In this document: positions 16,762-24,356 of the stretch, one piece after another | Layout of the letters: every line of letters begins with the position of its first letter | Position numbering within the stretch: the stretch's first letter is position 1 | Assembly (NCBI RefSeq): GCF_014203895.1 | Contig: NZ_JACHJY010000007.1 | Coordinates: 186,001 to 250,000, forward strand | Origin: Streptomyces nymphaeiformis | GTDB lineage: Bacteria; Actinomycetota; Actinomycetes; Streptomycetales; Streptomycetaceae | DNA: 64,000 bases | Direction: 5' to 3' | Translations under genes and position numbers: made by a program | The notes under the pieces: generated by a model | Told to the model about the DNA's origin: nothing | What the model saw: only the letters and a program-made list of their open reading frames with translations | The model's database searches: none

Positions 16762-16775
16762 GGCCGAAGGCGTCC

Positions 16776-18263
16776 TCACCCCACGGGCACGGTGATCTCC
16801 CGCTTGAGGATCTTGCCGCTGGGCCCGAGCGGCAGCGCGTCCACGAGCCACACCCTGCGCGGGTACTTGTAGGCCGCCACGCGGTCCTTGACGTACTCCC
16901 GCAGCTCGTCGGGGAGCGCCTGGACGCCGGGGCGCAGCACGATCGCGGCCGCGACCTCCTCGCCGAGCTCCGCGTGCGGGACGCCGATCACGGCGGCGAG
17001 GGCGACGGCCGGGTGCTCGTGGAGGACCTCCTCGATCTCGCGCGGGTAGACGTTGTAGCCGCCGCGGATGATCATGTCCTTCTTGCGGTCGACGACGTAG
17101 AGGTAGCCGTCCTCGTCGGCGCGGGCGAGGTCGCCGGTGCGCAGCCAGCCGTCCGGGAGGGCCGCCTCGGTCTCCTCCGGGCGGTTCCAGTACCCCTTCA
17201 TCACGTTCGGCCCCCGGACGGCGAGTTCGCCGATCTCGCCGGGGGCCACGTCCTGGCCCTTGTCGTCGAGGAGCCGTACCTCGACGTCACGGATGGGGGT
17301 GCCGATGGAACCGGCCTTGCGGGGCCGGTCGGGGTGGTTGAAGGTGACCACGGGGCTGGTCTCGGACATGCCGAAGCCTTCGAGGACCGGACAGCCGAAG
17401 CGCCGCTCGAAGCCGTGCAGGATCTCGACCGGCAGCGATGCGCCGCCGGAGATGCACATCCGCAGCGTCGAGACGTCCGCGTCCGAGGGGTGCTGGAGCA
17501 GCGCCGCGTACATGGTCGGGACGCCCTCGAAGACGGTGGCGCGCTCGCGGGCGATGGCCGCCAGGACGGCCGCGGGGTCGAAGCGCGGGATCAGGACGAG
17601 CGAGGCGCCGCTGCGGACGGCCGCGCTCATGGTGCAGATCTGCCCGAAGATGTGGAACAGCGGCAGACAGCCCACCACCACGTCCTCCGGCGTCATCTGC
17701 TGGATGTGGACGGTGTTGACCTCGGTGTTGTGCCGCAGCCCGGCGTGGGAGAGGACGGCGCCCTTGGGGCGGCCGGTGGTGCCGGAGGTGTAGAGCAGGA
17801 CGGCCATGTCGTCGTCGGCCGTGTCGGCGACCTCGGCCAGCGGCTCCTGCTCGGCCAGTGTCGCGGCGAACGCGACGGGTTCGACGGCGGTGTGCGCCAC
17901 TCCGGCGGCGGCCGCTCCCTGGGCGCCCTCGCCCGGCGCCTGGTGCCACTCGAAGAGCCGCACCGCGCCGGAGTCCGCGAGGTGGAACTCCGTCTCCCGG
18001 GTCTTCAGGAGCGGGTTCATCGGAACGACGACCGCTCCGGCGCGCAGGATGCCGTAGTACAGCACGACGAACTCGGGGACGTTCGGCAGCATCAGGGCGA
18101 CGCGGTCCCCGGGCCGTACGCCCTCGGACCGGAGCAGAGCGGCAGCGCGGGCACTGCGCTCGTCCAGCTCCCCGTAGGTGATGACCTGCTCCCCCAGGCG
18201 CAGCGCCGGGCGCTCGGGCTGCCGCCCGGCCGTCTCCACGAGGAACCCTGCCAGATTGGCCAT
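16776..18263 (-). CDS. Fatty acyl-CoA ligase (AMP-forming, FadD-like)
   Basis: 495 aa. AMP-binding motif YTSGTTGRPKG (158-168), the GFGMSETSP-type motif, GWLRTGDLARADEDGY with the catalytic Asp, the hinge DRKKDMIIRGGYNVYP and the C-terminal catalytic-lysine motif GPSGKILKRE are all present. The enzyme should activate a carboxylic acid, probably a fatty or sterol side-chain acid, to its CoA thioester using ATP. It is divergent from the PucR-type regulator at 18424. Nearness to the mce importer suggests that imported lipid is activated here, but chain-length specificity is not visible. Confidence 0.92.
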   Translation of the reverse strand: MANLAGFLVETAGRQPERPALRLGEQVITYGELDERSARAAALLRSEGVRPGDRVALMLPNVPEFVVLYYGILRAGAVVVPMNPLLKTRETEFHLADSGAVRLFEWHQAPGEGAQGAAAAGVAHTAVEPVAFAATLAEQEPLAEVADTADDDMAVLLYTSGTTGRPKGAVLSHAGLRHNTEVNTVHIQQMTPEDVVVGCLPLFHIFGQICTMSAAVRSGASLVLIPRFDPAAVLAAIARERATVFEGVPTMYAALLQHPSDADVSTLRMCISGGASLPVEILHGFERRFGCPVLEGFGMSETSPVVTFNHPDRPRKAGSIGTPIRDVEVRLLDDKGQDVAPGEIGELAVRGPNVMKGYWNRPEETEAALPDGWLRTGDLARADEDGYLYVVDRKKDMIIRGGYNVYPREIEEVLHEHPAVALAAVIGVPHAELGEEVAAAIVLRPGVQALPDELREYVKDRVAAYKYPRRVWLVDALPLGPSGKILKREITVPVG

Positions 18264-18368
18264 GACCCGCCTCCGTTACCCGCAACCACCGACTGTTTAC
18301 ATCGTCGACATCTTGCAGGCGCCTGCGGTCGCGACCTATGGCCGACGTGACAACGCACGCCCTCCTGG

Positions 18369-18414
18369 ATTGTTCCGGAGCACAATACGAGGACGTTAAG
18401 CTGCGGAGGTGATC
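18369..18414 (+). promoter_or_regulatory. Operator candidate and near-perfect Shine-Dalgarno ahead of the second PucR regulator
   Basis: ATTGT-N8-ACAAT at 18369-18386 is a dyad in the divergent ligase/regulator promoter. At 18405-18414, GGAGGTGATC is an almost complete complement to the 16S rRNA 3' end. It covers the GTG at 18409, so the real start is more likely the in-frame GTG at 18424. Confidence 0.5.
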
Positions 18415-18423
18415 CTTTCGGGT

Positions 18424-19575
18424 GTGGCGGCGACGCTTCTGGCAGGGCTACCGGAGCTGGGTGAGCGCATGGCGCTGCGGATCCGCGCGGACGTCGAGGC
18501 GTACAGGGACGAGTCGCTGATCCCCCTCGATTCCCTGCGCCGCTCCTGCACGGCCAACGCGGACCTCATCCTCAGCCACCTCCGCCTCGGCGGCCCTCCC
18601 GACGCGAGTTCGGCCCGCGAGACGGGACGGCTCCGCGCCGAGCAGGGGGTTCCGCTCGCGGACACGCTCCACGCGTACCGGATCGGCTCGCAACTCCTGT
18701 GGACGGAGATCCTCGCCGAGGCCCGCACGCACCCCGAGGTCTCCGGCGACCTGCTGCTCTCGGAGTCGACGGAGTTCTGGGCGCTGTCCGGGCTGTACGC
18801 GGAGGCGGTGGCCGTGGCCTATCGGGAGGCGGCCGCGGAGCTCACCTCGCAGGGGCAGGCGCGGCGTTCGGCCCTGGTGGCGGCGGTGTTCACCGGCGTC
18901 GTCACGGACCGCACGCTGTGGGAAGCCGCCCGCGAACTGGAGCTGCCCGAGCACGGGCCCTACGCGGTCGCGGCGGCGAAGGCCGGCGCTCCCGGCGAGG
19001 AACCGCTCACCGGGGCGGAGACGGCCCTGCGCCAGGCGAACCTGCCCTCGGCGTGGAGGCTCCTGCCGGACGAGCAGCTCGCCCTGATCGCCCTGCCCAC
19101 GGAGGCGGCGGAGACCACGTGTCTGCGCATCCTGCGCCGGACGCGCGCCCGTGTCGGCTTCAGCCCGCGCTTCGACTCCTTGCAGGACACGCCTCAGGCT
19201 CTGCGCTTCGCGCGTCTCGCGCTGGCCGGTCTCGGGGGAACGGGCCCCGGCGTGGCCCGCTTCGACGACGATCCGCTGGCCATGGTCGTCGCCGCGGCCC
19301 CGGCCGAGGCGGCGCACCTGACGGAGGTGGTCCTCCGGCCGGTGCTCGACCTTCCGGCCGCCGAGCGGTCCCGACTCCTGCGCACCCTGGAGCACTGGTT
19401 CGCCGCAGCGGGCTCGGCGAGTGGCGCGGCGGGGAGCCTGTTCGTCCACCCCAACACCGTCCGCTACCGCCTGCGCCGCGTGGAGGAGCTGACGGGCCGC
19501 TCCCTCTCGGATCCGCGAGCGGCGGCGGACTTCGGCGCGGCGCTCCTCGCGGTACGCAATCGGGGGGCGCACTGA
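18424..19575 (+). CDS. PucR-type transcriptional regulator (second)
   Basis: 383 aa from GTG 18424, chosen because the strong ribosome site at 18405-18414 would overlap the alternative GTG at 18409. The N-terminal helical region and central domain are typical of PucR/CdaR-like proteins. The C-terminal HTH is VHPNTVRYRLRRVEELTGRS. It shares architecture with the regulator at 12561 but is clearly diverged. Because it is divergent from the acyl-CoA ligase, it probably regulates that gene and itself. Confidence 0.85.
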   Translation: MAATLLAGLPELGERMALRIRADVEAYRDESLIPLDSLRRSCTANADLILSHLRLGGPPDASSARETGRLRAEQGVPLADTLHAYRIGSQLLWTEILAEARTHPEVSGDLLLSESTEFWALSGLYAEAVAVAYREAAAELTSQGQARRSALVAAVFTGVVTDRTLWEAARELELPEHGPYAVAAAKAGAPGEEPLTGAETALRQANLPSAWRLLPDEQLALIALPTEAAETTCLRILRRTRARVGFSPRFDSLQDTPQALRFARLALAGLGGTGPGVARFDDDPLAMVVAAAPAEAAHLTEVVLRPVLDLPAAERSRLLRTLEHWFAAAGSASGAAGSLFVHPNTVRYRLRRVEELTGRSLSDPRAAADFGAALLAVRNRGAH

Positions 19576-19611
19576 GTCTGTGCTCGCGCGTGGTCCTACC
19601 TGGCCGGGGTC

Positions 19612-19716
19612 GTTCCTCGCCGTGCCGGTCCCCGTTGAGCGATTCCTCGCGGAGTCGGTCCCCGCGGAGTCATTCCTCGCGGCATCATTCCTCGCGGCGT
19701 CATTCCTCGTCGATGA
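19612..19716. repeat. Seven tandem 15-bp repeats at the 3' end of the DUF5709-like gene
   Basis: Units begin at 19612, 19627, 19642, 19657, 19672, 19687 and 19702, with consensus ATTCCTCGCGGAGTC (variants GTTCC, GGTCCCC). The array starts inside the last codons of the minus-strand gene and runs 88 bp beyond its stop. Read on the minus strand in the gene's frame, several units carry GAATGA, so the stop codon is itself part of the repeat. Confidence 0.75.
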
Positions 19717-20152
19717 TGTGCATCGCGGCTTCCTCCGCGGAGGCCGCGCCGCCGGCGAGGCCGAGGTCCCGGGCGTTCAGCTCCGATCTGATGGAGTGCG
19801 TGCCCTCGTCCTCGGACATGAGGCGGCCCGCGCGCCGACCGCCGACCTGGTCGTCCAGGAGCTCCCCGTCGGTGTCCGTCGTGTCGCCGAGGCCGTCGCC
19901 GTCGGGCAGAGGCGGCTCGGGCTCCTCTTCGGCCAGGCGCTCGTCGAGGGATTCGCCGCGCTGCCGTTCGGCCGCGGTCACCCCCGCGTGCTGGACCCCT
20001 CGGGGCCGTTCCGGTGGTGAGTACCCCTCGTCGAGCGGGTCGCCCATCGGCCCTTCGAGGGTGTCCTCGTAGTCCAGGACACCGGTGTCCTCCTGGACCT
20101 CGCTGCCGTCGGGCTGGTAGACGTCATCGCCCCACGCTTCCGGCTCGGTCAT
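19700..20152 (-). CDS. DUF5709-like acidic protein
   Basis: 150 aa, strongly acidic and rich in Asp, Glu and Gly. It opens with MTEPEAWGDDVYQPDGSEV and has tracts such as LDYEDTLEGP and RLAEEEPEPPLPDGDG, which match my recollection of the DUF5709 family, common in Streptomyces and of unknown function. It probably lacks a stable hydrophobic core over much of its length. It follows the small gene at 20198 by 45 bp on the same strand. Its last codons and stop lie in a 15-bp repeat array, an unusual 3' end. Confidence 0.78.
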   Translation of the reverse strand: MTEPEAWGDDVYQPDGSEVQEDTGVLDYEDTLEGPMGDPLDEGYSPPERPRGVQHAGVTAAERQRGESLDERLAEEEPEPPLPDGDGLGDTTDTDGELLDDQVGGRRAGRLMSEDEGTHSIRSELNARDLGLAGGAASAEEAAMHIIDEE

Positions 20153-20197
20153 GTGGAACTCCGTTCCTCCAGCGGGACGACGGCACGCGCCTGGGGG

Positions 20198-20365
20198 TCA
20201 CTCCTCTCGCTTGAAGTCGGCCTCCGCCCTCTCCTCGTCGAGGTCGGACTGGGCCTGCGCGTACAGGTCGTGCACGAACCTCCGGGCTTCGTCGGGCGAG
20301 ATGCCGACGCCGAGCCGGAGCAACCGACCCGTCCAGACTCCGAGTGGATCGTCGGGTTCGGTCAT
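20198..20365 (-). CDS. Small acidic/helical protein of unknown function
   Basis: 55 aa from the ATG at 20365, preceded by a good AGGAGG site. It starts MTEPDDPLGVWTGRLLRLGV and ends in a charged helix (ERAEADFKREE). The longer frame upstream is Arg/Pro-rich and has no ribosome site. It shares the MTEP start with the DUF5709-like protein downstream and is probably cotranscribed with it. No family recognised. Confidence 0.6.
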   Translation of the reverse strand: MTEPDDPLGVWTGRLLRLGVGISPDEARRFVHDLYAQAQSDLDEERAEADFKREE

Positions 20366-20648
20366 GACGCCTCCTGAGGGGAGTGCGGTCGATGCCGGCC
20401 GTTTCGGGTGTGTGGCCGACCATGGCGGGGACCAGCCGCCCCGGGCCGTCCTGGTACAGCACACCGGCGGCACGAGGCGACCGCGGCCCCCGCCCGGCGG
20501 CACCTCACGTCAGTCCGGGTCGCACATCCCTGGTGCGGGGCCTTCGACAGGCGTCGAATCCCTGTTCTTCATTCCATCGTCCCCGCCTCCGGGGCAAGCG
20601 CAACCCGATGTGTCCGGCGCGACAAGAGACCCCCGGCGTGACGGCCTC

Positions 20649-21170
20649 CTAGCCCACCCACTCCCGCAGCAGCTCCTCCCGCTGGGCCGTGCGGGGCGTG
20701 CCGCCCTCCCACGTGCGGCCCCACTCCGACATCGCCGCCAGGGTCGTGGCCATGGTCGCCGCGCCCTCCGTGAGGCGGGACAGGAGGGCGCGGGAGAGCT
20801 CGGCCTCGGCCGGGGTGTAGCCGACGGCCGCGGCCACGTAGGCCTTCAGCTCGTACTCGCCGTCGTCCGTCTCCAGGTCGATCGTCATCAACGGCGGGGC
20901 CTCGCCGAGCCGGCCGGGGCCCACGGTCAGGGCCAGGTTCATGACCATGTCGAGGGCCACCTCCGTGACCACGCCGACCTGCCGCTTCAGGGACTTCACC
21001 GGGACGTCGTCCACCGTCAGGGCGCGTACGTCCTCCCACAGGTGGATGCCGGCCTGCCCGTCGCCGAGCGCGAGCACGCCGTCGCTGGTCAGACGTACCC
21101 CGGGCGCCGCACCGGACGGCTTCGCGCCCACGTACACATCGCCCTCGGCGATCCAGAACAGGCCCACCAT
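20649..21170 (-). CDS. Hypothetical protein
   Basis: 173 aa if started at the ATG 21170 (MVGLFWIAEGDVYVG); a GTG two codons earlier is equally possible, and the upstream frame is low-quality Arg-rich sequence. The N-terminal part reads as a small beta domain (FWIAEGDVYVGAKPSG, GVRLTSDGVLALGD) that could bind nucleic acid or ligand. The C-terminal part is helical. No signal peptide or membrane helix. I do not recognise a family. It diverges from the gene at 21401 with a 230-bp gap. Confidence 0.6.
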   Translation of the reverse strand: MVGLFWIAEGDVYVGAKPSGAAPGVRLTSDGVLALGDGQAGIHLWEDVRALTVDDVPVKSLKRQVGVVTEVALDMVMNLALTVGPGRLGEAPPLMTIDLETDDGEYELKAYVAAAVGYTPAEAELSRALLSRLTEGAATMATTLAAMSEWGRTWEGGTPRTAQREELLREWVG

Positions 21171-21400
21171 GGTCACGGGTTGCTCACTTCCCCCGACGAC
21201 GGCTCGCCGCCGCGTCACATACAGAAAACGATCAGGTCGCCCTCCGGAACGCACGAAGGGTCCGGGAAGTTCCCCTCCCCTACCCTTCCTCTTCAGCTGA
21301 ACCCTCGGCATGATCACCCGGGTACGCCCGAACCGGCCGCCCCCGGCCGGTGCGCGCCCGGGCGGACCGCGACCGCATCGCCCCAGGAGACACCGCCCCG

Positions 21401-22513
21401 ATGAACACGCCGCCTTCTCCGTCCGCCGCCGAGCCCGTGGACGGGTCGCCCGTCCGCCTGGGCGCTCTCGTCCCGCTGACGCGGCCCGGTTGGGTCGAGG
21501 CGGGCCGGCATCTCCTCGCGGGACTCGACCTGGCCGTGCGTGAGGTCAACGACGCGGGCGGGATCGGCGGCAGGCCGCTGGAGCTGCTGGTCCGTGACAC
21601 CGCGGCCGACCACGAGCGGGCCGCGGCTGCCGTGGACGAACTGGCCGGCCTGGGCGTGGCCGCCGTGGTGGGCGAGTACCACAGCGTCGTCGCCCGCGCA
21701 GCCGCCGCCCGCGCCGACGTCGTCGGCGTGCCGTTCCTCTGCTCGTCCGCGGTGCTCGACGCGCTCACCGAGGAGCCGACGGAGTGGGTGGCGCGGCTGG
21801 CCCCGGCCCAGTCCCGCGGCTGGCGGATCTACGCGGACCACCTCCTCGCCTCGGGCCGGAGCCGGATCGCCGTGGCGACCCAGCCGAGCGTCTACTGGGC
21901 GACGGGCACCCGCATCCTGCGGGAGCACCTCGCCTCCCGGGGCGGCACCGTCGTCGAGCTCGACACGACCGCGCTCACTCCCGAGGCGCTGTGCGACGCG
22001 CTCGTCGTCCACGGCGCCACGGCGCTCCTCCTGCTGGTCGGCAGTCCGGAACCGGCGGTGCCGATCGTCCGGGCCGTGCGGGGCGACCGGCGGCTCGCGG
22101 AGCTGCTGATCGGCGCTCCGGCCGGACAGCCGGAGTTCGCCGGATGGGCCGAGGCGCTGGGTGAGAGCGGCGCCGGGATCCCGTTCCTGCGCTACCTGCC
22201 CGAGCGCCTCGGCCCGCTCGGCGAGCGCGTCGGGAAGGAGCTCGGCGAGCGGCTGGGCGAAGCGCCCTCCTTCGTCGCCTTCGAGGGCTGGGACACCGTC
22301 ACCGTCCTCGCCGCGGCGCTCCGCGCCCACGGTACGGAGCGGGCGGCCGTCGCCGGGGCGTGGGCGCGCGTCGAGGCGGAGGGCACGCGCGGGCCGATCC
22401 GGTTCTCCCGTACGCCGGGCATCGGCGTCTGGCAGTGGACGTGGGCACCCGTCCAGGTCGTCGACCGCGACCCGGCGGACCCGGACCGCCTGCGCGTCCT
22501 CCACGTCGGCTGA
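21401..22513 (+). CDS. Periplasmic-binding-protein-like (Peripla_BP_6) protein without export signal
   Basis: 370 aa from the ATG at 21401 with an AGGAGA site. The fold pattern is that of branched-chain amino acid or amide binding proteins: LGALVPLTRPGWVEAGRHLL, AVREVNDAGGIGGRPLEL (about 45-65) and AAVVGEYHSVVARAAA. Such proteins are normally lipoproteins feeding an ABC importer. Here there is no signal peptide, no lipobox cysteine and no transporter gene nearby. It may be an intracellular ligand sensor. It is flanked by unrelated genes and followed by a 149-bp gap. Confidence 0.8.
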   Translation: MNTPPSPSAAEPVDGSPVRLGALVPLTRPGWVEAGRHLLAGLDLAVREVNDAGGIGGRPLELLVRDTAADHERAAAAVDELAGLGVAAVVGEYHSVVARAAAARADVVGVPFLCSSAVLDALTEEPTEWVARLAPAQSRGWRIYADHLLASGRSRIAVATQPSVYWATGTRILREHLASRGGTVVELDTTALTPEALCDALVVHGATALLLLVGSPEPAVPIVRAVRGDRRLAELLIGAPAGQPEFAGWAEALGESGAGIPFLRYLPERLGPLGERVGKELGERLGEAPSFVAFEGWDTVTVLAAALRAHGTERAAVAGAWARVEAEGTRGPIRFSRTPGIGVWQWTWAPVQVVDRDPADPDRLRVLHVG

Positions 22514-22662
22514 GGAGGGTGGAGTCCGGCGAACCAGGCTCCAGGGCCTTTCAATTAAACGATCAACTGGACAACACTCAACGAAATCAATGGCGTTCAG
22601 GGCGGTCACACCCGGATTCCCTGGCTGGTCGCCCCATGGGCGACGGCACCAGGAGGGTGAAC

Positions 22663-23545
22663 ATGATCGCCCAGGAGCAGATCGCCACCGTCATAGACCA
22701 CCCCGTGTACGACACCGAGGGCAAGAAGATCGGTGACGCCAAGCACGTGTTCGTCGACGACGTCACGGGCCGCCCCGAATGGGTCACCGTCAAGACCGGA
22801 CTGTTCGGCACCAGCGAGTCCTTCGTGCCGATCAAGGACGCCGCCATGGTCGACGACCACTTGAAGGTCCCCTACCCGAAGGACCGGGTGAAGGACTCTC
22901 CGCACGTCGACGTCGACCGCGGAGGCCATCTCGACGCGCGAGGAACAGCGTCTCCACTCGTACTACGGCATCGCGTGGGACGAAGCGTGGCAGCGGGCCA
23001 ACAAGCCGGGCGAGGCGGGCTGGGCGCACGGCGCTGCCGGTGCCGCAGGAACCGCCGGCGCCGCCGGGATGCGCGGCCGGGACGGAGCCGGTCTCGAGGT
23101 CCGGACCCCGGGGACCGCGCGTACCGACGCTTCGCCCGGCGACGTCGCGATGACCCGGTCCGAGGAACAGATACACGTGGGCACCGAGCGGTTCGAGAGC
23201 GGACGCGTCCGGCTGCGCAAGTACGTCGTCACCGAAGAGGTGCAGCAGACCGTACCCGTACGCCATGAGGAAGTACGCGTGGAGCGCGAGCCCCTCACGG
23301 ACGCCGACCGTGAACAGGCCGTGTCCGGGACCGAGATCTCCGAGGCCGAGCGCGAGGTGACCCTCCACGAGGAGCACCCCGTCGTCGAGACCCGGACCGT
23401 CCCCGTGGAGCGGGTCGGTCTCCGCACGGAGGAGGTCACCGAGGAGGAGACGGTCACCGGCCAGGTGCGCAAGGAGCGCATCGAGGTCGAGGCCGACGAC
23501 ACCGTCGACCTGCCCGAGGACCCCGGCAAGGGACGCGGCAAGTGA
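22663..23545 (+). pseudogene. PRC-barrel/YsnF (DUF2382) stress protein, frameshifted
   Basis: The ATG at 22663 opens a PRC-barrel domain (HPVYDTEGKKIGDAKHVFVD; GLFGTSESFVPIKDA). The frame shifts near 22917, where one of two Cs appears extra. Dropping it restores a 293-residue protein continuing ISTREEQRLHSYYGIAWDEA and then a YsnF-type domain with repeated VRLRKYVVTEEVQQTVPV and VTEEETVTGQVRKERIEV motifs, ending at 23545. As written, the first frame would run on to 23268 and lose the YsnF part. The family is stress-linked and of unclear biochemistry. It is either a recent mutation or a sequence error, since the rest is well preserved. Confidence 0.8.
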
Positions 23546-23565
23546 CCCGCACGCCGTCCTCGCCC

Positions 23566-23590
23566 GTCCGGCCCGCACCCCGGGCCGGAC
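23566..23590. terminator. Perfect 10-bp stem-loop between convergent genes
   Basis: GTCCGGCCCG and CGGGCCGGAC flank a 5-nt loop (CACCC). It lies 20 bp after the YsnF stop and 15 bp before the stop of the convergent VOC gene, so it probably terminates both. Confidence 0.65.
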
Positions 23591-23604
23591 GCGGCGCGTG
23601 AACG

Positions 23605-23988
23605 TCAGGAACTCCCGGCCGCCCGGTCGGAATCGCTGCGCAGGACGCAGAACTCGTTGCCCTCGGGATCGGCGAGGACCGCCCAGCCCGTGCCGTCGGG
23701 ATTCCGGTGATCGGCGACGAACGCGGCGCCGAGGCCGAGCAGCCGCTCCACCTCCTGGTCGCGCGAGGTCTCCGGGCGCAGGCACAGATGGAGCCGGTTC
23801 TTGACCGTCTTGGGCTCGGGCACCTGGTTGAAGTACAGCACCGGACCGTCGGCGAGGAGCACCTGCGTCTCCCGCGACCCCGGTCCGTCGTCCGGATGCA
23901 GCGGACGGCCTGTCACCCCGCTCCAGAACCGGGCGAGCTCATAGGCGTCCGCGCAGTCGATCGCCACGTTCTGTACTACTGAGACCAT
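23605..23988 (-). CDS. VOC-superfamily (glyoxalase-like) protein
   Basis: 127 aa from the ATG at 23988. It opens with VVQNVAIDCADAYELARFWS and ends with GWAVLADPEGNEFCVLRS, both typical of the glyoxalase-like domain of actinobacterial VOC proteins. The central HLCLRPETSRDQEVERLL matches. Two beta-alpha-beta-beta-beta repeats would form the metal or ligand pocket. These proteins act as dioxygenases, antibiotic binders or isomerases; which one is not clear here. Confidence 0.85.
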   Translation of the reverse strand: MVSVVQNVAIDCADAYELARFWSGVTGRPLHPDDGPGSRETQVLLADGPVLYFNQVPEPKTVKNRLHLCLRPETSRDQEVERLLGLGAAFVADHRNPDGTGWAVLADPEGNEFCVLRSDSDRAAGSS

Positions 23989-24356
23989 GCGTCCGAGCCT
24001 CCCTGATCTCCGCGCAGGACGCCACCGGGTCACGTCCGTCACGCTGCGCGCGGGCGGCGAGGTCTCCGACTGCACGGTCGACCGGCCCGCAGGCCGGGAG
24101 GACGTCCCCGGACCGTACGCCGACGGGCGTACACGGAGAGTGCGATAAGATCACGCATGGCGTCACGGAAGTCAACGCCTGTGCGGCACCACGGGGTTCA
24201 CGCGTGTGCGCACTGCCCCGCCGGGCGCGCCCGCTCTCATGATTCCAGAGCGCCCACTTCCGACAGCGCGCTCCCGGCCGGCAACGATCCGCACTGCCCG
24301 AACGAGCCTCGCCGTTCCCTCATCGAGCGGCACACGGGCTCCTTGCTGGAGACGTT
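23989..24356. other. 368-bp intergenic region before the IMP-dehydrogenase-like gene
   Basis: No convincing gene is seen; the short frames here lack coding bias. A TAAGAT hexamer at 24146-24151 could be a -10 box for the plus-strand gene, without a clear -35. The leader would then be about 200 nt. I looked for a purine-riboswitch-like fold and could not support one by eye. Confidence 0.4.

Noticed and set aside
22514..22662. A phage or IS boundary at an AT-richer patch before the PRC/YsnF gene
   Set aside because: Only a short AT-rich run; no inverted repeats, target duplication or mobile gene nearby.
23989..24356. A purine riboswitch in the IMPDH leader
   Set aside because: I could not find the conserved three-way junction or loop pairing by eye.
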